Assembly: GCA_036763105.1 (NCBI GenBank)
Contig: JBAIYS010000011.1
Location: 1 to 64,000 of the forward strand
DNA: 64,000 bases
DNA from: Peptococcaceae bacterium 1198_IL3148
GTDB taxonomy: Bacteria > Bacillota > Desulfotomaculia > Desulfotomaculales > Desulfohalotomaculaceae
Reading direction: 5' to 3'
A program made the position numbers and the translations under genes. Each line of letters begins with the position of its first letter. The stretch's first letter is position 1. The notes under the pieces were generated by a model. The model had not been told where the DNA came from. It was given only the letters and a program-made list of their open reading frames with translations, and did not search any database. This document shows positions 19,519 through 27,203 of the stretch, piece after piece.

Positions 19519-20271
19519 ATGGCAGTCTACATGAGAGTTATGCATTTTCGCAAACGCTATTTATTGTTTGCCATTATTTTGGCACTGATTGTGGCCAAGA
19601 TATATGACCAAACGCAAATTAAGTTAGAACAAGAGGCTATTGAAGCAATGTCATGGTCTGTTGCCAATAAGGTGATAGTCATTGACCCAGGCCATGGTGG
19701 AGTGGACCCGGGAAAAGTTAGTCCCAACGGGGTTGAAGAAAAAAATATTAATTTAGAAATATCCAAGCGATTAGCCACCATCTTAGGCCAGGCCGGTGCC
19801 GCAGTTATTTTAACCAGAGAAACCGATACCCACTTATCCGGTGACGGCATCAAAGGCATGTCATCAAGACACCGGGAGGACCTTTCTCAAAGGGTTAAGA
19901 TGGCTAACGATCGCAATGCTGATTTATTTATCAGTATCCACTGTAACAGCTACCCTGACGCCAGTCAGCATGGGGCACAAGTTTTTTATCAGCCAGGGTC
20001 TAAGGAAAGCCAACGTTTAGCAAACTGTATTCAAGAGGAAATAACCAGATTATTGGCCAACACCAGGCGAACCCCGAAAGCAGTGGATTTTTTCATTACC
20101 CGGAATACCAATATGCCCACCGTGATAGTGGAAACAGGATTTATCACCAATGCCAAAGAAGAAAAACTACTGTTGGACCCGGCTTATCAATCTAAAATGG
20201 CTTGGAGCATCTATGCAGGGGTAATTAAATATTATGCTGAAAATGTAGAAAACACTGAACAAGCGAACTAA
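19519..20271 (+). CDS. cwlD: N-acetylmuramoyl-L-alanine amidase CwlD (germination)
   Basis: Zinc amidase needed, with a partner deacetylase, to make muramic-delta-lactam in spore cortex, so that the cortex can be recognised at germination. The 250-residue product has an N-terminal membrane anchor (about 14-28) and zinc ligands H59 (DPGHGG), E73/E74 and H141 (SIHCNS), with catalytic E205 in VETGF. I chose the ATG at 19519 because AAGGGGTG lies 8 nt upstream; an upstream in-frame ATG at 19456 falls inside the terminator stem. Its presence implies a spore former. Confidence 0.93.
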   Translation: MAVYMRVMHFRKRYLLFAIILALIVAKIYDQTQIKLEQEAIEAMSWSVANKVIVIDPGHGGVDPGKVSPNGVEEKNINLEISKRLATILGQAGAAVILTRETDTHLSGDGIKGMSSRHREDLSQRVKMANDRNADLFISIHCNSYPDASQHGAQVFYQPGSKESQRLANCIQEEITRLLANTRRTPKAVDFFITRNTNMPTVIVETGFITNAKEEKLLLDPAYQSKMAWSIYAGVIKYYAENVENTEQAN

Positions 20272-20277
20272 TCGGTC

Positions 20278-20445
20278 TTACTCCACCACCCGACCCAAAA
20301 CACTGATACTTAGATCGTGCAAGTTTAGTACAAATATCTTGGGATTATCTTCTACAGTGGCAAAAAGGATGGTTTTTTCATCCTTTTTATTTTTACTGAA
20401 AGCTACCATGGTTGAAAAAACTTCTGGATTAACTAGAAAAAACAT
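20278..20445 (-). CDS. Hypothetical 55-residue protein, antisense to the cwlD 3' flank
   Basis: An open frame of 55 codons on the minus strand between cwlD and the PLP-enzyme gene. It begins at an ATG (20443-20445) with GAGGTGG 7 nt upstream and ends with TAA at 20278-20280, six bases from the cwlD stop. The product starts MFFLVNPEVFSTMVAFSK, has a KNKKDEK polar patch, then alternating hydrophobic strands (ILFATVEDNPKIFVLNL). Base composition at codon positions looks coding. I do not recognise the family. An inverted repeat that resembles a terminator (20362-20388) lies inside the frame. Confidence 0.65.
   Translation of the reverse strand: MFFLVNPEVFSTMVAFSKNKKDEKTILFATVEDNPKIFVLNLHDLSISVLGRVVE
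20362..20390 (+). terminator. Possible cwlD terminator (inside the antisense gene)
   Basis: AAAAAGGATG (20362-20371) pairs with CATCCTTTTT (20379-20388), then ATTTTT. In the plus direction it resembles an intrinsic terminator about 90 nt after cwlD. In the minus direction the same bases encode KKDEKTILF of the small gene, so the repeat may be coincidental. Confidence 0.5.
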
Positions 20446-20586
20446 GTTTTATCCACCTCAACATCTCATCTCTTTAATATGTTATGTTCCGGGGGATAAT
20501 CTGCTTACAAAAATAAGAAAAATAGCCAAATGTTTTTTATAATATCACCTCAATATAGGGGCAGTAATATACTGTGAGGTGAAATT

Positions 20587-21744
20587 ATGAAGTACGTCTA
20601 TTTTGATAATGCGGCCACATCGTGGCCCAAACCACCTGCAGTGTGGCAGGCAATGGATTATTTTATGCATCAGGTGGGTGCCAGCCCGGGGCGGGCAGGA
20701 CACAAAAGGACGGTAGTGGCCAATGGCATGGTGGATGAAACCAGAGAACTTTTGGCTAAGCAATTTAATATTGATGATCCACAGCAAATTAGCTTTACGT
20801 TAAATGCCACCGACGGTTTAAATACAGCCATAAAGGGTTTACTAAAGCCAGGAGATCATGTGGTTACCAGTTCGATGGAACACAATTCGGTATCCCGGCC
20901 GCTCTATTTTTTAGAACAGCAGGGTGTTATTCAGGTGACCAAGGTTAAGTGCAGCCAGCAGGGGCATCTTTGTGTGCAGGAAACCGAAAGGGCCATTAAA
21001 CCCAATACCAAGTTATTGGTGGTTACCCATGCATCCAATGTTACCGGAACCATTATGCCGGTAAAGGAGTTGGGGCAATTGGCGAAGAAATATAACCTCT
21101 ACTTTTTGTTGGATGCCTCTCAAACGGCCGGTATAGAGGATATTGACGTGCAGGCATTTAATATTGATGTGCTGGCCTGCCCCGGTCACAAAAGCTTATT
21201 TGGTCCCCAGGGGACCGGAGTGCTTTACGTTGGCGGTGGATTGCCGCTGATACCGTTGCGCCAGGGCGGTACCGGCAGTAAATCCGACACCCCCGGTCAG
21301 CCGGAAATACTGCCGGAGAAATATGAAAGTGGTACCCTTAACGCCATTGGCATCGCTGGACTGGGTGCCGGTTTGAGATTTATTCAGCGGGAAGGAATGG
21401 AGAGGATCAGGCTAAGGGAAAAGCAACTGGCCCAAAGATTTATCAGCGGAGCTAAGGATATCCCCAACTTGGTGATCTATGGGCCGATGGATCTGGACAA
21501 ACAGGTGCCGGTGGTTTCATTTACCTTTAAGAATGTTAAGGCTGGGGATGTGGGCAAAGTGTTGGATGAAAAATATAATATTGCCTGCCGAGCGGGATTG
21601 CATTGTGCTCCCGATGCCCACCGCACCATTGGTACCTTTGAAAATAAACTGGTGAGGTTTTCCTTTTCTTATTTTAATACGCCGTCAGAGGTTGACTATG
21701 CCTTAGAGGCACTGCAGCAAATTGCCACTGACTTACCCCACTAA
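20587..21744 (+). CDS. PLP-dependent cysteine desulfurase-like protein (class V aminotransferase fold)
   Basis: Member of the cysteine desulfurase family close to SufS/IscS, of the subgroup found as single genes in Firmicutes. The 385-residue product has H99 (MEHNS), the PLP lysine K202 in CPGHKSLFGPQGTG, and a probable persulfide cysteine C340 in RAGLHCAP. The expected reaction is removal of sulfur from cysteine for delivery to an acceptor, but no scaffold (sufU, iscU) is adjacent, so the physiological acceptor is unknown. Start ATG follows GTGAGGTG. Confidence 0.9.
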   Translation: MKYVYFDNAATSWPKPPAVWQAMDYFMHQVGASPGRAGHKRTVVANGMVDETRELLAKQFNIDDPQQISFTLNATDGLNTAIKGLLKPGDHVVTSSMEHNSVSRPLYFLEQQGVIQVTKVKCSQQGHLCVQETERAIKPNTKLLVVTHASNVTGTIMPVKELGQLAKKYNLYFLLDASQTAGIEDIDVQAFNIDVLACPGHKSLFGPQGTGVLYVGGGLPLIPLRQGGTGSKSDTPGQPEILPEKYESGTLNAIGIAGLGAGLRFIQREGMERIRLREKQLAQRFISGAKDIPNLVIYGPMDLDKQVPVVSFTFKNVKAGDVGKVLDEKYNIACRAGLHCAPDAHRTIGTFENKLVRFSFSYFNTPSEVDYALEALQQIATDLPH

Positions 21745-21767
21745 ACCGAGCGCTGACGCTCGGTTTA
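21742..21767. terminator. Shared hairpin between convergent genes
   Basis: TAAACCGAGCG (21742-21752) pairs perfectly with CGCTCGGTTTA (21757-21767) around CTGA. It spans both stop codons, that of the PLP enzyme and that of the minus-strand FlhB-like gene, and probably ends transcription from both sides. Confidence 0.7.
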
Positions 21768-22049
21768 ATCATTTTCCAGTTTTTTATCCAGCCGGGCCAC
21801 TTGAATTAATATTTTAGCCACCGCCTGATATAATTCCGGGGGAATTTCCACCCCAACCCCCAATTCGGTTAAGGTTTGGGCCAACACTTTATCCCGATGG
21901 ATGGGAATGTCTTTTTGGTTGGCAATGTCAACAATTTTTTTGGCCATTGCCCCGCGACCGGCGGCCACAATTTTAGGGGCATTGTCTTCACCGACGTTAT
22001 ATCTTAGGGCAGCGGCCACCCGAACATAATTTTTATTTTTAGCGCCCAT
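21765..22049 (-). CDS. FlhB-like export-switch domain protein (YlqH type)
   Basis: A 94-residue stand-alone version of the cytoplasmic domain of FlhB/YscU, the substrate-specificity switch of type III export. It matches the family from ALRYNVGEDNAPKIVAAG to IPIHRDKVLAQTL and VEIPPELYQAVAKIL. The NPTH autocleavage motif and all membrane segments are absent. Small paralogues like this (YlqH of Bacillus) have no settled function. It follows a FliK-like gene by 13 nt on the same strand and no other flagellar gene is near. Confidence 0.82.
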   Translation of the reverse strand: MGAKNKNYVRVAAALRYNVGEDNAPKIVAAGRGAMAKKIVDIANQKDIPIHRDKVLAQTLTELGVGVEIPPELYQAVAKILIQVARLDKKLEND

Positions 22050-22062
22050 CGTTTATGCCCCC

Positions 22063-22656
22063 TTAAACAGTCCAATCCATCAGCGAAGTAATTACCTCTG
22101 CAGCGACGGCACAGGGGTCAATGTCTTGACAGTGGCGCACATTGGTTTGGACGTAGCAAGTGGTGACAACGTTACCACAACCCAGCGATACTAAATCCTG
22201 TTTGATGGCGGGCAGTATTTCCGCTATTGCTTGTCGATGACATTCCTGGTCGGTGACAAATCTCACCCCTAAACCTTGCTGGGGCATATGTTCCAAGCCG
22301 ATCCATACCACACCCAGGTTATCGGTATCCAGCTTAATAAAAAATGCCGAACTATTCTGCTCATCCACCGATTGATTGTTGTTATATTTACGGACAAAGA
22401 ATAGCGCCGATTTAAATGGTTCAGCCTTTAAGGGTAAAGGCAGATAAGTTATTTCTGGATGATTGGCTGGCCGGGGTTGTATACTGTCTTGGTCTTTTAC
22501 AGCGGTTTCTTTAGTGACAGAGACGGTGGCCTTCATGGCATTAACATCTTTCAAGGCCTGCTGATTGATAAAACTATTTTTCGGGGTCTGTTGGGAAGTT
22601 ACGTTTTTAGGTTGTTGCACCTTCAACAAAGCAGGTAGTATTTTGCTAATATTCAT
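22063..22656 (-). CDS. FliK-like hook-length-control domain protein (YlqG type)
   Basis: A 197-residue protein whose C-terminal ~100 residues resemble the Flg_hook domain of FliK (FFIKLDTDNLGVVWIGLEH, then GVRFVTDQECHRQAIAEILPAIKQDLVSLG). The N-terminal half is low in order and rich in Q, K and T, as in FliK. The start is taken as ATG at 22656 behind GGTGGTG; in-frame GTGs lie just upstream. Pairing with a FlhB-domain gene repeats, in miniature, the FliK-FlhB partnership of hook-length control. Confidence 0.68.
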   Translation of the reverse strand: MNISKILPALLKVQQPKNVTSQQTPKNSFINQQALKDVNAMKATVSVTKETAVKDQDSIQPRPANHPEITYLPLPLKAEPFKSALFFVRKYNNNQSVDEQNSSAFFIKLDTDNLGVVWIGLEHMPQQGLGVRFVTDQECHRQAIAEILPAIKQDLVSLGCGNVVTTCYVQTNVRHCQDIDPCAVAAEVITSLMDWTV

Positions 22657-22763
22657 TTTCACCACCACCCAATCAAGATATACCTCTATATTAACTTATC
22701 GGTGCAACCTAGGGCAGGACTTTATAGTAAAAGGCAGAAAATTATAAGAAAATAATGTCAGCT

Positions 22764-22792
22764 TTGTCAGGTTATATTAAGATAACTATATT
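22764..22792 (+). promoter_or_regulatory. Promoter for the AmmeMemoRadiSam A/B gene
   Basis: TTGTCA (22764-22769), 17-bp spacer, TATATT (22787-22792). It lies in the divergent gap and points toward the gene that starts at 22811, leaving an almost leaderless transcript of about 12 nt with GTGAGGG. Confidence 0.7.
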
Positions 22793-22810
22793 AAATGTGA
22801 GGGATTTGTG

Positions 22811-24217
22811 ATGTCGATAGTAATTTGCGGTGTGGTGCCCCACCCACCGATAGCGGTACCAGAGGTGGGCAAGGAGGAAGCCAACCAAGTCAGCAACACC
22901 CAAAGGGCATTTTTGAAATTGGCTGAACAAATTAAGGCCAGCGGCGCCGAAACAATGGTGATTATTTCACCCCACAGCCCGCTCTTTTCTGATGCCATAG
23001 TGGTCAATATGGCACCCCGGCTTAAAGGGGGGTTAGCTAAATTTGGTGCGCCCCAGGTTACCTTTGACTACAGTAATAATGCTCAATTGGTCCGGGAAAT
23101 TATCAACCAATGTGGTAAATTAAACTTGGTGGCTGCTGAACTGGATCAATTGCTGGCTAAGGAATTTCAAGTGGATTTGGCGTTGGACCATGGTGTGACG
23201 GTGCCGTTATATTTTATGCGACAGGCCGGGTTGGAGCTACCGCTGGTGGTAACATCAATGGCGATGTTTTCCTTTGAACAGCTTTATCGATTTGGCATTG
23301 CGGTGGATAAGGCGGCGGAGGTTAACAAACAAAAGGTGGCATTAATTGCCAGTGCGGATTTGTCTCACCGCCTGAAACCAGGCGCTCCGGCCGGTTATGA
23401 GCCCTCTGCCGCAGAATTTGATCGAGAGCTGGTACAATTGGTGGCTAGTGCCGATGCTGCCGGATTAGTGCAAATGGATTATGAAAGGGCGGAGCGGGCC
23501 GGCGAGTGCGGGCTGAGATCAATAATTATGATGATGGGGGCGTTGGAAGGTAAAGCGGTGGATTCCGAGGTGCTTTGCTACGAAGGACCCTTTGGAGTTG
23601 GCTACATGGTGGCCCGTCTAACACCCGGTGCCCCGGATGCTAGCCGGGCTATTTTGGGGCAGGTGGGAAAACAGCGGGCAGAGAGATTAAAGGCCAGACT
23701 TAACGCCGAAAGTTTTATCGTCAAAGTGGCCCGGGAAACGCTGGAGCACTATGTGTTAGGTAAGTCGGCACCCACCTATGGCGACCAAGAAATTCCCGCT
23801 GAATTTAAAGGGAAAGGGGCCACCTTTGTAACCATTAAAAAACATGGTCATTTGCGGGGTTGTATTGGCTCGGTCTTTCCCCAAAAGGACAACATTGTGG
23901 CGGAGGTCCAGCAAAACGCCATCAGCGCCGGCATCCACGACCCGCGCTTCTATCCAGTGGAACCAGATGAATTGGAGGAGCTGACCTATTCGGTGGATGT
24001 GTTGACCGCACCGGAACCGGTGGCCAGCATTGAGGAGCTGGACCCCAAACGGTACGGTGTCATTGTGAGAAAGGACCACCGCAGTGGCTTACTGTTGCCT
24101 GATTTAGAGGGCATCAATACCGCCGAACACCAAGTGAGCATTGCCAAAGAAAAGGCCGGCATTGGAGCCGATGAACAGGTAACACTGGAGCGGTTTGAGG
24201 TGGTTAGGTATAAGTAG
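22811..24217 (+). CDS. AmmeMemoRadiSam system: MEMO-like plus AMMECR1 fusion protein
   Basis: A 468-residue fusion. Residues 1-270 form a class III extradiol dioxygenase/MEMO-type domain (GVVPHPPIAVPEVG at the start, then VIISPHSPLF, DHGVTVPLYF and SADLSHRL). Residues 285-465 form an AMMECR1 domain with the diagnostic LRGCIGS near residue 350. These domains plus a radical SAM enzyme make up the AmmeMemoRadiSam system, known only from co-occurrence, with no established reaction. The partner gene follows 600 bp later. ATG at 22811 has GTGAGGG 8 nt upstream. Confidence 0.9.
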   Translation: MSIVICGVVPHPPIAVPEVGKEEANQVSNTQRAFLKLAEQIKASGAETMVIISPHSPLFSDAIVVNMAPRLKGGLAKFGAPQVTFDYSNNAQLVREIINQCGKLNLVAAELDQLLAKEFQVDLALDHGVTVPLYFMRQAGLELPLVVTSMAMFSFEQLYRFGIAVDKAAEVNKQKVALIASADLSHRLKPGAPAGYEPSAAEFDRELVQLVASADAAGLVQMDYERAERAGECGLRSIIMMMGALEGKAVDSEVLCYEGPFGVGYMVARLTPGAPDASRAILGQVGKQRAERLKARLNAESFIVKVARETLEHYVLGKSAPTYGDQEIPAEFKGKGATFVTIKKHGHLRGCIGSVFPQKDNIVAEVQQNAISAGIHDPRFYPVEPDELEELTYSVDVLTAPEPVASIEELDPKRYGVIVRKDHRSGLLLPDLEGINTAEHQVSIAKEKAGIGADEQVTLERFEVVRYK

Positions 24218-24220
24218 GGC

Positions 24221-24246
24221 AATTATGAATTATGAATTTTGAATTA
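24221..24246. repeat. AATTATGAATT-type short repeat
   Basis: Tandem AATTATGAATTATGAATTTT-like sequence directly after a stop codon. Related copies lie at 25901-25935, 25970-26003 (inverted), 28416-28432, 37980-37996 and 51984-52000, always in intergenic DNA. The function is unknown. Confidence 0.6.
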
Positions 24247-24382
24247 CGGTGCCTGATTCCAGCCGTTTATTAACAGAAATTATTTAGCATGGCCTCTACT
24301 CAGGCTGGTGTCTGGCTCCGTTTAAGCAACTTTTGCCTTAACCTTTAATTTATACACTCATTACTGCGTGCAAATGCTTTTC

Positions 24383-24402
24383 GTAGGGGTTCGATTTATC
24401 GA
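24383..24402 (+). repeat. REP-like element (GTAGGGG plus short palindrome)
   Basis: GTAGGGG followed by TTCGATTTATCGA, a 4-bp palindrome around TTTA. It shares its head and layout with the REP-like units at 36485-36563 and 28809-28830. The surrounding 24247-24442 holds no gene; it also carries an imperfect inverted pair of GGTGCCTGA/GGTGTCTGG-type sequence (24247-24264 and 24303-24320). Confidence 0.5.
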
Positions 24403-24442
24403 TGTTATACACGCTTTCTAACTTATGCTTTAGGTTAAAACG

Positions 24443-24764
24443 CAGGTGGCTTTGGTTGGTTTGATGTCTGCTTGGTTGTTTAGATGTAAGTTGCGGTGAA
24501 ACCTGGTACCTGCTGCACCGCTCACTTTCGGGATAGTTTCGCAGACCGAACTATAGCTCATCCGGCTGTCTCCGGCAGGGTTCCCGGCAAATTCGCCGTC
24601 CATGGCTCAGTTGCCGGTGGCGCACGTCCTATGCGCCACCCTGCCTCCGACCGCCTGCTTCGCTAAGTTCGGTTCGCTGCTCAACTATATGTCGTTCGCT
24701 TACTGCAGCAGGTGCCAGGTTTTTAATCAACTTTTTATCGTTAAGCAGAGGCAAAAGCCACCTG
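24443..24764 (+). repeat. 323-bp structured repeat, copy 1
   Basis: Non-coding element bounded by CAGGTGGCTTT and its inverse AAAGCCACCTG. A second inverted pair sits inside: AACCTGGTACCTGCTGCA (24500-24517) against 24704-24721, one mismatch. The core can fold as GGCAGGG/CCCTGCC (24574-24580 with 24639-24645) enclosing CCGGCAA/TTGCCGG (24584-24590 with 24611-24617) and GGTGGCGCA/TGCGCCACC (24616-24624 with 24632-24640). A second copy lies at 28434-28757 in the opposite orientation. No frame is conserved between them, so it is probably a MITE-like mobile element or structured RNA. Confidence 0.75.
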
Positions 24765-24825
24765 TATTATAACTATTGGAATTCACTTTAGTGAGTTTTA
24801 CATATTCAACGGAGGTTTTGTGTTT

Positions 24826-25821
24826 ATGCAACAAGCGATGTTTTGGCAACCTAAAGATGATGGTAAGGTGTTATGTCAACTTTGTCCCAAGTATTGTACC
24901 ATTGCCCCGGGGAAAACCGGGTTTTGTCGGGTGCGGAAAAACGTTGATGGCACCCTTTACAGCATGAACTTTGGCCACTTGTCCGCCCATGCCATGGATC
25001 CCATTGAGAAAAAGCCGCTGTATCATTATTATCCAGGCAACTATATTCTTTCGCTGGGCACCACCGGTTGTAATTTGCGCTGTGGTTTTTGTCAAAATTG
25101 GAATATTGCCCACCATGACCCCCAGACTATAGAAGTTACGCCGGACCATGTGGTGGCAGTGGCGGCAAATCAGGAGCCCTACCCCAATATTGGCATTGCC
25201 TACACCTACTCGGAACCGCTGATGTGGTATGAATTTGTGTTTCACACCACCCGCTTGGCCAGAGCCCAAGGGTTAAAAAATGTGTTGGTGACCAATGGTT
25301 ATATCAATGAAGAGCCCTTAAAGGGATTGCTGCCATATATTGATGCCATGAATATTGACGTTAAGGGTTTTACTGACCAGTACTATCATGACAACTGTGT
25401 TGGCCATCTGGAGCCGGTGATGCGGACGGTGGAGTTGGCTCATCAAAGGTGCCATGTGGAGTTGACCACTTTGTTGGTGCCGGGGCTTAATGATTCCGAG
25501 GCAGAAATTAGGCAGCTGGTGGATTGGGTGGCTAGCCTTAATCCGGAAATCCCGCTGCACTTTTCCCGTTATTTTCCTAACTTTGAATTTAAGCTGGACC
25601 CCACACCGCCGGAGACATTAAAACGGGCCCGGGAAATCGCTCTGGAAAAACTCAGTTATGTATACATTGGTAACCTAGATGCCCCCAAGGGATTGAATAC
25701 TTATTGCCCAGAGTGCAAAAAAATTTTGATCAACCGCAGTTGGTACAATGGCAAGGTGGTTGGTTTGACCCCGGAAAACCAGTGTAAATACTGCGGTAAA
25801 AAAATTCATATTACCAGATAA
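24826..25821 (+). CDS. amrS: AmmeMemoRadiSam system radical SAM enzyme
   Basis: Radical S-adenosylmethionine enzyme of 331 residues with the [4Fe-4S] motif CNLRCGFC (C82, C86, C89). Extra cysteines at 17, 20, 24 and 34 and two CxxC pairs near the C-terminus (CPEC, CKYC) suggest further metal sites. PFL-activase-like in style (AYTYSEPLMW, DVKGFTDQYY). The substrate is unknown; it is predicted to act with the MEMO-AMMECR1 fusion upstream. ATG at 24826 is chosen over GTG at 24820 by spacing from GGAGG. Confidence 0.9.
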   Translation: MQQAMFWQPKDDGKVLCQLCPKYCTIAPGKTGFCRVRKNVDGTLYSMNFGHLSAHAMDPIEKKPLYHYYPGNYILSLGTTGCNLRCGFCQNWNIAHHDPQTIEVTPDHVVAVAANQEPYPNIGIAYTYSEPLMWYEFVFHTTRLARAQGLKNVLVTNGYINEEPLKGLLPYIDAMNIDVKGFTDQYYHDNCVGHLEPVMRTVELAHQRCHVELTTLLVPGLNDSEAEIRQLVDWVASLNPEIPLHFSRYFPNFEFKLDPTPPETLKRAREIALEKLSYVYIGNLDAPKGLNTYCPECKKILINRSWYNGKVVGLTPENQCKYCGKKIHITR

Positions 25822-25875
25822 AAACACTATTGATTTTTATTCAGTTGGGTGTATAATTATAAATAACCTAAAACC

Positions 25876-25905
25876 AGCCAGTTACTGAAATAACTGGCTT
25901 AATTA
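25876..25905 (+). terminator. Possible amrS terminator
   Basis: AGCCAGTTA (25876-25884) pairs with TAACTGGCT (25891-25899) around CTGAAA, then TAATTAATTA. A weak intrinsic terminator 55 nt after the amrS stop. The rest of the gap to argC is two inverted AATTATGAATT-type repeats. Confidence 0.55.
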
Positions 25906-26075
25906 ATTATAAATTAGGAATTTTGAATTATGAATGGCTAGTTTTTATTTAAATGGTATCAATTAGCTAATCATTCAAAATTCAAAATCCAGCATTCATA
26001 ATTGGAAGGTTCCTTTTATCTGGAACATACATCATGAAAATTAATTTACACATCGTAAATCAGGAGGTGCAAAAG

Positions 26076-27116
26076 TTGATAAAAGTTGCTGTGATTGGTG
26101 CCACAGGGTACACCGGGGCTGAGTTGGTGCGAATATTGTCCCGGCATCAGGATGTGGAGTTGGTGGCTTTAACATCCCGAAGTTATTCCGGTGCGCCCTA
26201 TTATCAGGTGTATCCACACCTTTACCAATATGTGGATTTGGAATGCAGTGAACTGGATATTAAAGAGTTGGTTAATCAGGTGGATGTGGTCTTTACCGCT
26301 TTACCCCACGGCCATTCAATGGAAATTGCTGCAGAAGTCATTAAGCAAGGCAAAAAAATAGTGGATTTAGGAGCAGATTTCCGTTTGAACGCCAGCGAAC
26401 TGTATCAAGGGTGGTATCAAGTAGAACACCTGGCGCCGGATTTATTGGCTCAGGCGGTCTATGGTTTGCCGGAGCTAAATCGCCAACAAATTGCAACCTG
26501 CCAGCTGCTGGCTAACCCCGGTTGTTATCCCACCACAGTTTTGCTTGGCTTGGCGCCACTTTTAAAAAATCAGCTTATTGATCATCAAACGTTAATTATC
26601 GATAGCAAATCAGGGGTTTCGGGAGCGGGCAGGGGATTGTCGTTGCGATCCCACTTCTCGGAAGCAAACGAGAATTTTCAAGCCTATGGTGTGGCAACCC
26701 ATCGCCACACCCCGGAGATAGAGCAGGAACTAAGTAAACTGGTTGGTAGCCAAGTGACCGTTAGCTTTACACCGCACCTGACACCAATGACCAGAGGCAT
26801 GCTTAGCACCATTTATGCTAACCTTAACCAGCAAATCACCACCAAAGAATTAAATCAGTTATACAGCGAGTTTTATCAACAGGAATATTTTGTGCGGGTA
26901 TTGCCGGTGGGCATGTTGCCGCAAACCAAAGCGCTGGCCGGGAGCAACTTCTGTGACCTTGCGGTTACCGCTGATCTTCGTACTGGCAGAGTGATTGTGC
27001 TGTCAGCCATTGATAACTTAGTTAAGGGGGCAGCGGGGCAAGCGGTGCAAAATATGAACATCATGTTTGGTTTAGCGGAAAAGAGCGGCTTAGATATGGT
27101 GGCAATGTATCCCTAA
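26076..27116 (+). CDS. argC: N-acetyl-gamma-glutamyl-phosphate reductase
   Basis: Third step of arginine biosynthesis: NADPH-dependent reduction of N-acetylglutamyl phosphate to the semialdehyde. The 346-residue product has the nucleotide-binding GATGYTG (9-15) and catalytic C150 in NPGCYPT. The start is TTG at 26076, 6 nt after AGGAGGTG and giving the family N-terminus MIKVAVIGATG; upstream in-frame codons are not conserved in type. It is separated from argJ by a terminator-like hairpin. Confidence 0.95.
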   Translation: MIKVAVIGATGYTGAELVRILSRHQDVELVALTSRSYSGAPYYQVYPHLYQYVDLECSELDIKELVNQVDVVFTALPHGHSMEIAAEVIKQGKKIVDLGADFRLNASELYQGWYQVEHLAPDLLAQAVYGLPELNRQQIATCQLLANPGCYPTTVLLGLAPLLKNQLIDHQTLIIDSKSGVSGAGRGLSLRSHFSEANENFQAYGVATHRHTPEIEQELSKLVGSQVTVSFTPHLTPMTRGMLSTIYANLNQQITTKELNQLYSEFYQQEYFVRVLPVGMLPQTKALAGSNFCDLAVTADLRTGRVIVLSAIDNLVKGAAGQAVQNMNIMFGLAEKSGLDMVAMYP

Positions 27117-27146
27117 AGGGGCTCGACAGTTTAGAGCCTTTTTAAT
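27115..27146 (+). terminator. Terminator-like hairpin between argC and argJ
   Basis: AAAGGGGCTC (27115-27124) pairs with GAGCCTTTTT (27134-27143), two G-T pairs, followed by AA. The last argC codon overlaps the stem. Together with the promoter and operator just before argJ, it suggests argC and argJ are separate transcription units. Confidence 0.65.
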
Positions 27147-27172
27147 TAACCAGTCTATGAATATTATTACTA

Positions 27173-27191
27173 TATAATGAATAATCATTCA
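27173..27191 (+). promoter_or_regulatory. ArgR operator overlapping the -10 of the argJ promoter
   Basis: TATAAT (27173-27178) shares its last T with TGAATAATCATTCA (27178-27191), which fits the ARG-box pattern TGNAT-N4-ATNCA with perfect arms. Binding of an arginine repressor here would block polymerase. No convincing -35 was seen at 17 bp. The repressor gene itself is outside the window. Confidence 0.7.
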
Positions 27192-27203
27192 GGAGGTAAA
27201 ACG

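Noticed and set aside
20339-20542. Plus-strand 67-codon frame between cwlD and the PLP enzyme
   Set aside because: No ribosome-binding site, cysteine/leucine-rich random-looking product, and it overlaps the better supported minus-strand 55-codon gene.
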